A DNA stretch of 29,990 nucleotides from an uncultured Clostridium sp. (GTDB lineage Bacteria; Bacillota; Clostridia; Lachnospirales; Lachnospiraceae). The stretch is from NCBI GenBank assembly GCA_902464345.1, contig CABQJA010000005.1, forward strand, positions 1-29,990, in the 5' to 3' direction. Shown here one piece after another: positions 17,508 through 24,684 of this stretch. The notes beneath the pieces are model-generated. The model saw only the letters and a program-made list of their open reading frames with translations, did no database searches and was not told the DNA's origin. Both the position numbers and the translations under genes were made by a program. The stretch's first letter is position 1, and every line of letters starts with the position of its first letter.

Positions 17508-17870
17508 TTAACTCAGCATTCCACCCAGCATTCCGCCACCGATACAGAGTGCCCCCGCCAGAGCACTGGCTGTCGATACCATATTCAGACTGTTTTTCAT
17601 GATCATGGATACTCCATACAGTATCAATATGTAAAGTGCCCCCATAATCAGTCCCCAGATAAATTTCCGCTCCTTTACCCTCTTTCCGGTCAGAAATCCC
17701 CCCAGAAGAGATGCCAGAACATAAATTGCCAGAATCACAAGATTCACCACTGTTTCGTTCAGCTCCCATTTATATATGACAAATGCCAGGACTGCCAGTG
17801 CCACTCCCGTAAATATGTAAGCCGCCACCAGGGATTTGATCACTTCCAGTATTTTCATTGATTTCGACAT
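17508..17870 (-). CDS. Small four-helix membrane protein, TIGR04086 type
   Basis: A 120-aa integral membrane protein with four hydrophobic segments: about 11-33, 40-59, 70-90 and 96-118. The short loop LTGKRVKERKF between helices 2 and 3 is basic, so that loop is probably cytoplasmic. Gly-rich helices (GGGMLGGM at the end) are typical. Proteins of this type, TIGR04086, are often found just before the SCIFF genes in Clostridia; the name rests on that context and the topology. Function unknown. The start is ATG 17870 (MSKSMK) after AAGGTGGGGCAGAAC; an in-frame ATG at 17894 lies too close to a TATACT -10-like box (near 17901-17906) to have a ribosome site. Confidence 0.8.
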   Translation of the reverse strand: MSKSMKILEVIKSLVAAYIFTGVALAVLAFVIYKWELNETVVNLVILAIYVLASLLGGFLTGKRVKERKFIWGLIMGALYILILYGVSMIMKNSLNMVSTASALAGALCIGGGMLGGMLS

Positions 17871-17963
17871 GTTCTGCCCCACCTTTCTTTCCATAGTATA
17901 GGATATGTCCCAGCCTGTGAAATAGAACCGAATTTCTTTTTTCTTGCCTTTTTTATTTTTTCA

Positions 17964-17999
17964 TGCAACACTTAAGGTATTCTGTGACACTTCTATAAC
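17964..17999 (+). promoter_or_regulatory. Possible ECF-type promoter for the sigma operon
   Basis: No good sigma-A promoter precedes the sigma gene. TGCAACACTT at 17964-17973 resembles the AAC-centred -35 of ECF promoters, and TGACAC (17985-17990) or TATAAC (17994-17999) could serve as the -10. Autoregulation is common in ECF operons; here it is only suggested by these short boxes. Confidence 0.3.
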
Positions 18000-18025
18000 A
18001 GATACGGCAACCGAGGGGTGAGGAA

Positions 18026-18580
18026 ATGCGCAAACACACACAGACAGATACTGAAAAACTGAAAGAAGCGGAACTGGTCACGCGTGCCAGACAGCAGGAT
18101 GCAGAAGCATTTGCTGAACTATATGCTTCCGTCTACCGGGATTTATACCGATTTGCCCTTTATACTCTGGGCAATCCCGAAGATGCGGAGGATGTTGTCA
18201 GTGATACCGTAACGGATGCTTATGCAGCCATTCATAAGCTGCGCTCTGTGGAAGCATTCCGTCCATGGATTTTCCGCATTCTGACCAACAAATGCCGCAT
18301 GATCCTGAAAAGCTATGTCAACCGAACCCTTCCACTGGAAACCGATATCCAGACACCGGATCGCAATTATGCAGAGATCCAGGATGTCCGGAATGCATTT
18401 GCCAGACTGGATGAACAGGAGCGTCTGATCCTGTCCCTAACCATTTTTGCCGGCTATTCCAATGAAGAATCCGCACGACTGCTTCATATGAAGTCCGGAA
18501 CCCTGCGTTCTATTAAGAGTCGGACTCTGGATAAGCTGGAAACCCTATTGCATTATGAAAGGAGTGTCTCAAATGAATGA
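18026..18580 (+). CDS. ECF-type RNA polymerase sigma factor
   Basis: A 184-aa sigma-70 family protein with only regions 2 and 4, as in ECF sigma factors. Region 2 spans about 25-95 (AEAFAELYASVYRDLYRFAL, then NPEDAEDVVSDTVTDAYAAI and FRPWIFRILTNKCR); region 4 spans about 128-180 and carries a helix-turn-helix in the segment AGYSNEESARLLHMKSGTLR. The ATG follows GAGGGGTGAGGAA. Its end overlaps the start of the next gene by 8 bases, so the two are translated together. The partner is a membrane protein with a short cytoplasmic N-terminus, which suggests the sigma factor is held at the membrane until a signal arrives. The genes it controls are not visible here. Confidence 0.92.
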   Translation: MRKHTQTDTEKLKEAELVTRARQQDAEAFAELYASVYRDLYRFALYTLGNPEDAEDVVSDTVTDAYAAIHKLRSVEAFRPWIFRILTNKCRMILKSYVNRTLPLETDIQTPDRNYAEIQDVRNAFARLDEQERLILSLTIFAGYSNEESARLLHMKSGTLRSIKSRTLDKLETLLHYERSVSNE

Positions 18581-20639
18581 GCATGAATGGATCGATTATA
18601 TAAAGAAAGAAACCGATGCTACTCCGATTCCGGAATCTCTGGAGCCGGAGCACATTCGTGAACAGTTGGCAACCGGCTCGGCTGCCGGTCAGAAGACAAC
18701 CCGTCCATGGTATCGCAATCCATGGATTTATACCGCTGCCTGTCTGGTGCTTTGCTTTACCGGATTTCTCGGCCATCACTATCTGACGTCCTCCGCCACT
18801 TCTTCAGAGACTGCCCGTGAGGAAAGCTGTAACGATCTCGCTGCCGATTCCAATGTCGAATCTGCACCGTTTGACAGTGCAGCTGATGCTTCAAGCGCCT
18901 ACACGTATCGGGATTTATTTGAACTGCTGAAGCAGAATACCCGCAACTATACACTGCAATCCAAGTATCTCGATGTTGTAGATGATTTTGATGATGCATC
19001 CGTCACAAATGATATATCCAAGGGAACTTATTACGAGACCAACCATCAGGTTGCCGATGTTGCAGAGGCGGATCTCGTCAAAACCGATGGTACCTATATT
19101 TATTCCTGCTATGCACAGGACCCCGAGGACAGTGGCGACTTAAACGCAGTCTCTATTACCCGGACGGAACAAGGCGACCTGTCTGCATGCAGCCATATCT
19201 CTTCCGATGATATTGCGACTGCATTGGGTACTACCCGGTCCTTCCGGATTCAGGAGCTTTATCTGGAGAGCAGCCGGCTGATCCTGCTTTGCACTGTCGA
19301 CACAGACACGGATGCGGATGTGGGACCTGCCGACTCCATTATCTGTTACAGATGGACTCCTCACATGAATACCTACATTCTGACCTATGATGTCAGTCAG
19401 CCGGAGCAGCCGGTTCTGCTTTCTACCCTGATGCAGGAGGGAAATTATGCAGACTCCCGGTTATCAGATGGCTGCCTTTACACGTTCACTCAGAAATGGG
19501 TCACTATCCCGGATGATGCACCATTCAGCCTGGATTATTTCCCACAGGTAAACGATTCTCCGATTGCCATTGGGGATATCTTCCTGCCAACCGACACTAC
19601 CGGCAACTGCTTCCAGATCATCACAGGGATGTCTCTGGAGCAGCCGGATGCATTTACCGCATCCCATGCAATCCTTTCCGACAATGGTACCTATTATGTC
19701 AGTACGGATTCTATTTACTTTGCACAGACAGTAATCCTGTCACAGGCAGATACAACGACCCGGACAGAGCTTTTCCGTTTCCATTATGCAGATGGTCAGA
19801 TAGAAGCAGAGGGGCAGACTACCTTCCCCGGCACCCTGTTAAATCAGTTCGCCATGGATGAGTATCAGGGATATCTGCGTGTGGCTGCCACCGTCACGGC
19901 GATTGCAGACGATGCTTCCGAAGATTCGTCTTCAAATTCTCTGTATATTATCAATGACAATCTGGAGGTGGTAAGTTCCATTACAGATCTAGCCCCGGAT
20001 GAGACGATTTATTCTGTGCGTTTTATGGGCGATGTCGGATATTTCGTTACTTACCGGCAGATAGATCCGCTGTTTGCGGTAGATCTGTCCAATCCCTTAA
20101 ATCCGGTCATAACCGATGCTTTAAAGATTCCCGGCTTCTCAAGCTACCTTCATGCCTACTCCGATCATCTGCTCTTCGGATTCGGCATGGATGTCGATCC
20201 GGATACCGGTATATCCACAGGTCTGAAGCTATCCATGTTCGATATCTCAGATCCATATGATGTCAAAGAGGTGAACAAGACTGTCTTAACCGATATGTTC
20301 TTTTCCACCGCCCAATACGACCATAAATCTCTGATGATCGATCCCGAGAAAAACCTGATCGGGTTCTATGCAGAAAGCTACAATCCGGATATCGGCGACT
20401 ATAATGACTATTATATCATTTACTCCTATGACCCATCCGCCGGATTTCAGGAAGTATTCCGGTGTGATATTCTACAGGATCCCGATCTGTCCTACGGAAC
20501 AGGTGCCTATGGCATATACACCTACACGATACGCGGACTGTATATTGATAACATTTTCTATCTGGTAAACGGAAACCGCATCTGCTCTTACTCCATGGAC
20601 ACCTTCCGGAAACTAAAAGGACTGGTCAATTCGCGGTGA
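18573..20639 (+). CDS. Membrane-anchored beta-propeller protein, likely anti-sigma or sensor
   Basis: A 688-aa protein: a cytoplasmic N-terminus of about 49 residues (with PIPESLEPEHI, a motif common in membrane partners of ECF sigma factors), one membrane helix at about 50-70 (WIYTAACLVLCFTGFLG), an Asp/Ser-rich linker to about 110, then a large external domain. From about 150 onward the repeats of beta-strand segments (VAEADLVKTDGTYIYSC, TYILTYDVSQPEQPVLLSTL, IYSVRFMGDVGYFVTYR, FAVDLSNPLNPVITDALKI) match the secreted beta-propeller family Beta_propel. No zinc-binding HxxxCxxC anti-sigma motif is present. The start is ATG 18573 behind AAAGGAG. The 8-base overlap with the sigma gene suggests equal amounts of both. 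The ligand is unknown. Confidence 0.85.
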   Translation: MNEHEWIDYIKKETDATPIPESLEPEHIREQLATGSAAGQKTTRPWYRNPWIYTAACLVLCFTGFLGHHYLTSSATSSETAREESCNDLAADSNVESAPFDSAADASSAYTYRDLFELLKQNTRNYTLQSKYLDVVDDFDDASVTNDISKGTYYETNHQVADVAEADLVKTDGTYIYSCYAQDPEDSGDLNAVSITRTEQGDLSACSHISSDDIATALGTTRSFRIQELYLESSRLILLCTVDTDTDADVGPADSIICYRWTPHMNTYILTYDVSQPEQPVLLSTLMQEGNYADSRLSDGCLYTFTQKWVTIPDDAPFSLDYFPQVNDSPIAIGDIFLPTDTTGNCFQIITGMSLEQPDAFTASHAILSDNGTYYVSTDSIYFAQTVILSQADTTTRTELFRFHYADGQIEAEGQTTFPGTLLNQFAMDEYQGYLRVAATVTAIADDASEDSSSNSLYIINDNLEVVSSITDLAPDETIYSVRFMGDVGYFVTYRQIDPLFAVDLSNPLNPVITDALKIPGFSSYLHAYSDHLLFGFGMDVDPDTGISTGLKLSMFDISDPYDVKEVNKTVLTDMFFSTAQYDHKSLMIDPEKNLIGFYAESYNPDIGDYNDYYIIYSYDPSAGFQEVFRCDILQDPDLSYGTGAYGIYTYTIRGLYIDNIFYLVNGNRICSYSMDTFRKLKGLVNSR

Positions 20640-20656
20640 TGGAGACTCCATCACCG
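20634..20656. other. Perfect hairpin over a stop codon between convergent genes
   Basis: CGGTGATGGA (20634-20643) and TCCATCACCG (20647-20656) form a 10-bp stem with a 3-base loop; the TGA of the beta-propeller gene (20637-20639) lies in the left arm. No T-run follows on either strand, so it is not a classic intrinsic terminator. It could protect the 3' end of the mRNA. Confidence 0.6.
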
Positions 20657-20698
20657 GCGAATGCCAGCCCTGAAGATTGCATTTCTGCGATTATGATT

Positions 20699-21742
20699 CT
20701 ACTGTGTCTCTACATGCTCCTGATAGGTCTCTGTAAAGATATGGCTTCCTGTCTCCTCATTGTCTACATGATAATACAGGTAATTATGCTGTGCCGGATT
20801 CAATACTGCTTCCATCGATACCTGACCCGGATTACAGATCGGTCCAACCGGGAGTCCTGTATACTTATACGTATTATACAGGGAATCCACTTCCAGATCA
20901 TCATATGTGACCTCTGATTTATCATACAGCCCATTCGTGATCGGATACAACACAGTCGGGCACATCTGCAACATCATGCCCTCCTCCAGACGATTGTTGA
21001 TAACACCGGCTATGATCGGTCGTTCCTCGTCCAGCTTCGCTTCCCGTTCTACGATAGACGCTCTGGTGACCATTTCAAATGCGGTATAGTTCAGTGCAGC
21101 AGCCTGATTTCTCATATCTGCATCATACACCTCTGAAAACTTATTCAGCATCATATCCACAAGATCATGGGCCGTTGTGTCATCATAAATATCATACGTT
21201 GCCGGGAACAAAAAGCCCTGCAGACGATATGTCACGTTCGCGCCCTCCGGTATACTGTCCAGAAAATCATAGGAATACGTATTCTCCTGAACGGCATCCA
21301 GAAATTCCTCTTCCGTAAACAGTCCTTCCGATTCTACTCTTTTGGCAATCTGTTCTATGGAGAATCCCTCCGGTATCGTCAGTGTTGCCTTAATCTCCTT
21401 AGTCTTCTCTACATGTCCCAGGATTTCAATCATTTCCTGTGTGCTCATTCCGGTATTCAGCGTAAACTCACCCGGCTGCAGAGAGCCACGATACTCCGAT
21501 TCCTTCACCCGTTTTACAAATGCAGACGGGAACTGGATCAATCCTTTTTCTTTTAATATTTTTGCGATCTGCTTTGTAGCTGCCCCTTCCGGTATCACTA
21601 CAACCACATCCTCGCCCTCTGTCGATTCTGTGCCCTGATATTCATCCTGATATATCTTATACTGACTGTATCCGTATATCATGGAAACCAGCACAACGAC
21701 CAGAACGACCGATATAATGATCAATGGTTTTGGATTCTTCAT
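20699..21742 (-). CDS. mltG: Endolytic murein transglycosylase MltG
   Basis: A 347-aa membrane-anchored YceG-family enzyme that cuts nascent peptidoglycan strands. It has an N-terminal membrane helix at residues 7-25, a LysM-like region (IPEGAATKQIAKILKEKGLI; later IPEGFSIEQIAKRV), and the catalytic core with YRLQGFLFPATYDI, ASIVEREA (catalytic Glu232) and the closing LYNTYKYTGLPVGPICNPG. All key elements are present and the length is normal. The ATG follows AAGGGGATACAA. It lies 12 bases after the cyclophilin gene, so it is the last gene of the lysA-cyclophilin-mltG run. It converges on the beta-propeller gene with a 59-base gap. Confidence 0.95.
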   Translation of the reverse strand: MKNPKPLIIISVVLVVVLVSMIYGYSQYKIYQDEYQGTESTEGEDVVVVIPEGAATKQIAKILKEKGLIQFPSAFVKRVKESEYRGSLQPGEFTLNTGMSTQEMIEILGHVEKTKEIKATLTIPEGFSIEQIAKRVESEGLFTEEEFLDAVQENTYSYDFLDSIPEGANVTYRLQGFLFPATYDIYDDTTAHDLVDMMLNKFSEVYDADMRNQAAALNYTAFEMVTRASIVEREAKLDEERPIIAGVINNRLEEGMMLQMCPTVLYPITNGLYDKSEVTYDDLEVDSLYNTYKYTGLPVGPICNPGQVSMEAVLNPAQHNYLYYHVDNEETGSHIFTETYQEHVETQ

Positions 21743-21754
21743 TTGTATCCCCTT

Positions 21755-22273
21755 TTATACGGTTTCAGGCTCCGGATAATCAACTCCGAAGGTCTCAACG
21801 GTTACAGTCTTCATTCTCTGATCCTCTACCGGACGATCCATGTAATCTGTACGAACAGATGCTATCTTATTTACAACATCCATTCCTTCTGTAATCTTAC
21901 CGAATGCTGCATAGGCACCATCCAGATGTGGTGAGGTCTTATGCATAATAAAGAACTGGGATCCTGCAGAATCCGGTGCCATGGTCCGTGCCATAGACAG
22001 CACACCCTCTGTATGCTTTAGATCATTCTTGAACCCATTCTGTGAAAATTCACCCTTAATGCTGTAGCCCGGTCCACCTGCTCCGGTTCCGTCCGGGTCA
22101 CCGCCCTGAATCATGAATCCGCTGATGACTCTGTGGAAAATCAGTCCGTCATAATAGCCCTTCTTTACAAGTGAGATAAAGTTATTTACGGAATTCGGTG
22201 CAATCTCCGGATACAGCTCTGCTTTCATGATATCACCGTTTTCCATTTCAAATGTTACTACTGGATTTGACAT
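21755..22273 (-). CDS. Peptidyl-prolyl cis-trans isomerase, cyclophilin type
   Basis: A 172-aa cyclophilin that speeds cis-trans change at proline bonds. The family motif appears as GLIFHRVISGFMIQGGDP, with the Arg of FHR, then GSQFFIMHKTSPHLDGAYAAFG. There is no signal peptide, so it should be cytoplasmic. The C-terminus (PVEDQRMKTVTVETFGVDYPEPETV) is a short extension. The ATG follows AAAAGGAGGACAAGGAT. It lies 36 bases after the decarboxylase gene and 12 before mltG, forming an operon. Confidence 0.95.
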   Translation of the reverse strand: MSNPVVTFEMENGDIMKAELYPEIAPNSVNNFISLVKKGYYDGLIFHRVISGFMIQGGDPDGTGAGGPGYSIKGEFSQNGFKNDLKHTEGVLSMARTMAPDSAGSQFFIMHKTSPHLDGAYAAFGKITEGMDVVNKIASVRTDYMDRPVEDQRMKTVTVETFGVDYPEPETV

Positions 22274-22309
22274 ATCCTTGTCCTCCTTTTCTTCGTCTTC
22301 CCTTAATTC

Positions 22310-23578
22310 TTAAACATCAATGTCCCAGAAGCCTTCCAGTGTGGCAAAATAATCCTCCGGTGTCTCTGCCCGGCGAATCAGCTTCGTAGAGCCATCCTCA
22401 CACAATAAGACTTCTGCCGATTTTAACTTACCATTATAATTGTAGCCCATGGCGAATCCATGTGCACCGGTATCATGGATCACTAAAAGATCTCCGATGT
22501 CAATCTTCGGAAGCTTCCGGTCTACTGCAAATTTATCATTATTCTCACACAGGGAACCGGTCACATCATAAACATGATCGCATGGCTCCTGCTCCTTACC
22601 CATAACTGTAATATGATGATACGCTCCATACATAGCCGGACGCATCAGGTTCACTGCACAGGCATCCACACCAATGTAATCCTTATAGGTCTGCTTCTCA
22701 TGGATTGCCTTTACAACCAGATGTCCGTAAGGGCCAAGCATGAACCGTCCGAGTTCTGTATAAATCTTGACATCACCCATACCTGCCGGAACCAGCACCT
22801 CATCATATACCTTATGAACACCCTCGCCGATTACAAGGATATCGTTCGGCTCCTTGTCCGGTGTATATGGAATACCCACACCACCTGACAGGTTGATAAA
22901 GCTTAACTGCACGCCGGTCTTTTCCTTGATCTCAACCGCCAGCTCAAATAAGATCTTTGCCAATGCAGGATAATACTCATTCGTCACGGTATTGCTGGCC
23001 AGAAATGCATGCATACCAAAGGTCTCTACACCCAATGCCTTCAGTCTGGAATAAGCCTCCAGAATCTGATCCTTTGTCATACCGTACTTCGCATCTCCCG
23101 GATTGTCCATAATATCCGTTCCCAGTTCAAATACACCGCCCGGATTGAAACGGCAGCTGATCTTTTTCGGAATGCCTGCGGCCTTCTCCAGAAAATCAAT
23201 ATGTGTGATATCATCCAGATTGATCGTTGCATCCAGCTGTCTTGCCTTTACAAACTCTTCTGCCGGGGTATCATTGGATGAAAACATAATATCATCTCCG
23301 TGAAATCCCATTCTCTCTGACATCATCAGCTCTGTCAGGGATGAGCAGTCGGTTCCGCAGCCCTCTTCCTTCAGGATCTTCAGAATTGTCGGATTCGGGG
23401 TTGCCTTTACTGCAAAATATTCCTTGTATCCCGGATTCCATGCAAATGCCTGCTTTAATCTTCTGGCATTCTCCCGGATTCCCTTTTCATCATACAGATG
23501 GAACGGGGTTGGATACTGTTCTACGATTTTGTCTAACTGTTCTTTCGTAACAAAGGGTGTTTTACTCATGGTGTTCAT
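22310..23578 (-). CDS. lysA: Diaminopimelate decarboxylase-type PLP enzyme
   Basis: A 422-aa fold III (alanine-racemase-like) PLP decarboxylase. The PLP lysine is Lys58 in YFAVKATPN; SGGVGIPY binds phosphate; NLMRPAMYGAYH and HDTGAHGFAMGYNYN match the C-terminal beta domain. The best assignment is LysA, the last step of lysine synthesis (meso-diaminopimelate to L-lysine and CO2). The active-site loop reads CENND where classic LysA has CESGD, so it belongs to a divergent subgroup; another basic amino-acid substrate cannot be excluded. The start may be ATG 23578, close after AGGAG, or the ATG three codons on (MSKTPF) at 23569. A promoter with a palindromic -10 lies upstream. Confidence 0.82.
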   Translation of the reverse strand: MNTMSKTPFVTKEQLDKIVEQYPTPFHLYDEKGIRENARRLKQAFAWNPGYKEYFAVKATPNPTILKILKEEGCGTDCSSLTELMMSERMGFHGDDIMFSSNDTPAEEFVKARQLDATINLDDITHIDFLEKAAGIPKKISCRFNPGGVFELGTDIMDNPGDAKYGMTKDQILEAYSRLKALGVETFGMHAFLASNTVTNEYYPALAKILFELAVEIKEKTGVQLSFINLSGGVGIPYTPDKEPNDILVIGEGVHKVYDEVLVPAGMGDVKIYTELGRFMLGPYGHLVVKAIHEKQTYKDYIGVDACAVNLMRPAMYGAYHHITVMGKEQEPCDHVYDVTGSLCENNDKFAVDRKLPKIDIGDLLVIHDTGAHGFAMGYNYNGKLKSAEVLLCEDGSTKLIRRAETPEDYFATLEGFWDIDV

Positions 23579-23600
23579 TCATCTCCTGCTATAAGTTTCT

Positions 23601-23629
23601 TTGACAAGTATAGTATACTTGATCATAAT
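23601..23629 (+). promoter_or_regulatory. Overlapping plus-strand promoter-like sequence
   Basis: TTGACA at 23601-23606, a perfect -35, is followed after 17 bases by CATAAT at 23624-23629 (5 of 6 to consensus). It overlaps the lysA promoter on the other strand and shares the same palindrome. Transcription would run antisense into the 3' end of the YesL-like gene. No plus-strand gene follows. Confidence 0.45.
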
Positions 23630-23635
23630 TCGCAA
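23605..23635 (-). promoter_or_regulatory. Promoter of the lysA operon with a palindromic -10
   Basis: On the minus strand, TTGCGA (plus 23630-23635) is followed after 17 bases by TATACT (23607-23612). The -10 sits inside CAAGTATA-C-TATACTTG, a perfect 17-bp odd palindrome at 23605-23621, which looks like an operator. The expected start is about 20-25 bases before the lysA ATG. Confidence 0.6.
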
Positions 23636-23657
23636 TGTATAATATCTGCTGTGTCTG

Positions 23658-24476
23658 CTACTTTTCTTCGGTTTCTGTTTCCTCCGCCTCTGTCGTCTGT
23701 GCTTCCGCCGTTTCTTCGGTCTCTGTCGTCTGTGCTTCCGCCCTCTCGTCGTTCTCAGCCTCGCGTGCTTCCGCTTCCTGTCTGTGCAGTTCATCAAAAT
23801 CTACTTCTACTTCAAAATCATAATCGTCATTTTCAATCTTTCCGTCATCCTCCGCAATATAACCGCATTTCTTAAATAAACGCTCGTAATTATAAACCAG
23901 AAGATATCCGATCGCACCTATTCCAAGGAACAATACAAAGGCCCCGATGATAACCGATGATACACATAAGAAGCCAATGATTCCAAACAATACTAAAATT
24001 CCGATTGAAAACGGTAACCGACTTAATCCTATTAAAAATGCATTCTGAAGTGTCTTTCCTACCGGATTCTCAAATCGTGCCTGCAACGGAAATACAAATA
24101 TGAACGTAATAAACCAGAGAAGGCAAAGGATTCCGCTGATTCCAAGCATAACACCGGAGAACTGCATCTCTGAATTCACCAGCCAGAAATATACATCCAG
24201 TCCGAGTATCGCTCCGATTGCCAGCATGATCAGCCAGAGAATCGTAGCTTTCTTAAAATTCTTACCGAAGCTTCTGAAGTATCGCTTAAATATATATCCG
24301 TCTTCCTTCCGAAGAGAATCCATTGCCGTATAATAGAAGGCGCAAAGCGATGCGCCGATCGTCACCACAGGCAGGCATGTAATTATAAATAATACACCCG
24401 TCAGCAGCATATCCGCATATCGGTTAATTGCTCTCCATACAGGATTATTCTCCCCAAAAGTACCATAGTTTGACAT
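23658..24476 (-). CDS. YesL-like (DUF624) membrane protein with acidic repeat tail
   Basis: A 272-aa membrane protein with about five to six helices in residues 15-205. The start region with NPVWRAINRYADMLLTGVLFIITCLPVVTIGAS and AMDSLRKEDGYIFKRYFRSFGKNF is the hallmark of the YesL/DUF624 family, often found beside sugar transport and glycosidase genes; function unknown. After the membrane part comes an acidic cytoplasmic tail of about 65 residues with two near-identical 11-residue units (AEAQTTETEET, AEAQTTEAEET). The DNA beneath is a 33-bp tandem repeat. The ATG at 24476 is chosen because GGAG lies eight bases before it; ATG 24482 is too close. It is divergent from the sucrose operon, which hints at a shared regulatory region. 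Confidence 0.83.
   Translation of the reverse strand: MSNYGTFGENNPVWRAINRYADMLLTGVLFIITCLPVVTIGASLCAFYYTAMDSLRKEDGYIFKRYFRSFGKNFKKATILWLIMLAIGAILGLDVYFWLVNSEMQFSGVMLGISGILCLLWFITFIFVFPLQARFENPVGKTLQNAFLIGLSRLPFSIGILVLFGIIGFLCVSSVIIGAFVLFLGIGAIGYLLVYNYERLFKKCGYIAEDDGKIENDDYDFEVEVDFDELHRQEAEAREAENDERAEAQTTETEETAEAQTTEAEETETEEK
23688..23742. repeat. 33-bp tandem repeat in the YesL-like gene tail
   Basis: The 22-base sequence beginning CTCTGTCGTCTG and ending TTCCGCC occurs at 23688-23709 and again at 23721-23742, a period of 33 bases (11 codons). It encodes the Ala-Glu-Ala-Gln-Thr-Thr-Glu units. Such repeats change copy number by slippage, so tail length may vary between strains. Confidence 0.85.
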
Positions 24477-24518
24477 TTTCATTTCTCCAATCCGTAACGG
24501 TTAATTACTTTTAATCAA

Positions 24519-24546
24519 AATATATCATAATGGAAAGCCTGTTGAA
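24519..24546 (-). promoter_or_regulatory. Putative promoter of the YesL-like gene
   Basis: On the minus strand TTCAAC (plus 24541-24546) and TATATT (24519-24524) are 16 bases apart. The match is partial (-35 4/6, -10 5/6). The leader would be about 35 bases. It points away from the sucrose promoter 36 bases to the right. Confidence 0.35.
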
Positions 24547-24581
24547 TTACAAGTTAAATTATTATAAACCCCTTTGTCTTG

Positions 24582-24612
24582 TTGACCTTTTTTTCAATCC
24601 ATGCTAGCATGG
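24582..24612 (+). promoter_or_regulatory. Sigma-A promoter and palindromic operator of the sucrose operon
   Basis: TTGACC at 24582-24587, a 17-base spacer, and TAGCAT at 24605-24610. The -10 is enclosed by CCATGCTAGCATGG (24599-24612), a perfect 14-bp palindrome. A repressor bound here would block polymerase directly. Sucrose operons are often run by LacI-type repressors, but no regulator gene is in the window and the centre (CTAG) is not the usual CG step of that family. Confidence 0.65.
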
Positions 24613-24684
24613 TGGTCGATATTTCATGAAAGAATTGACAATCAACATAAGTATCGGAAGACAATCAGAAAGAAGGAGATTTCT

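Noticed and set aside
23635..23823. Small plus-strand gene downstream of the plus-strand promoter near lysA
   Set aside because: The frame is a Ser/Val/Cys-rich antisense of the repeat tail with no ribosome site; an antisense RNA is more likely than a protein.
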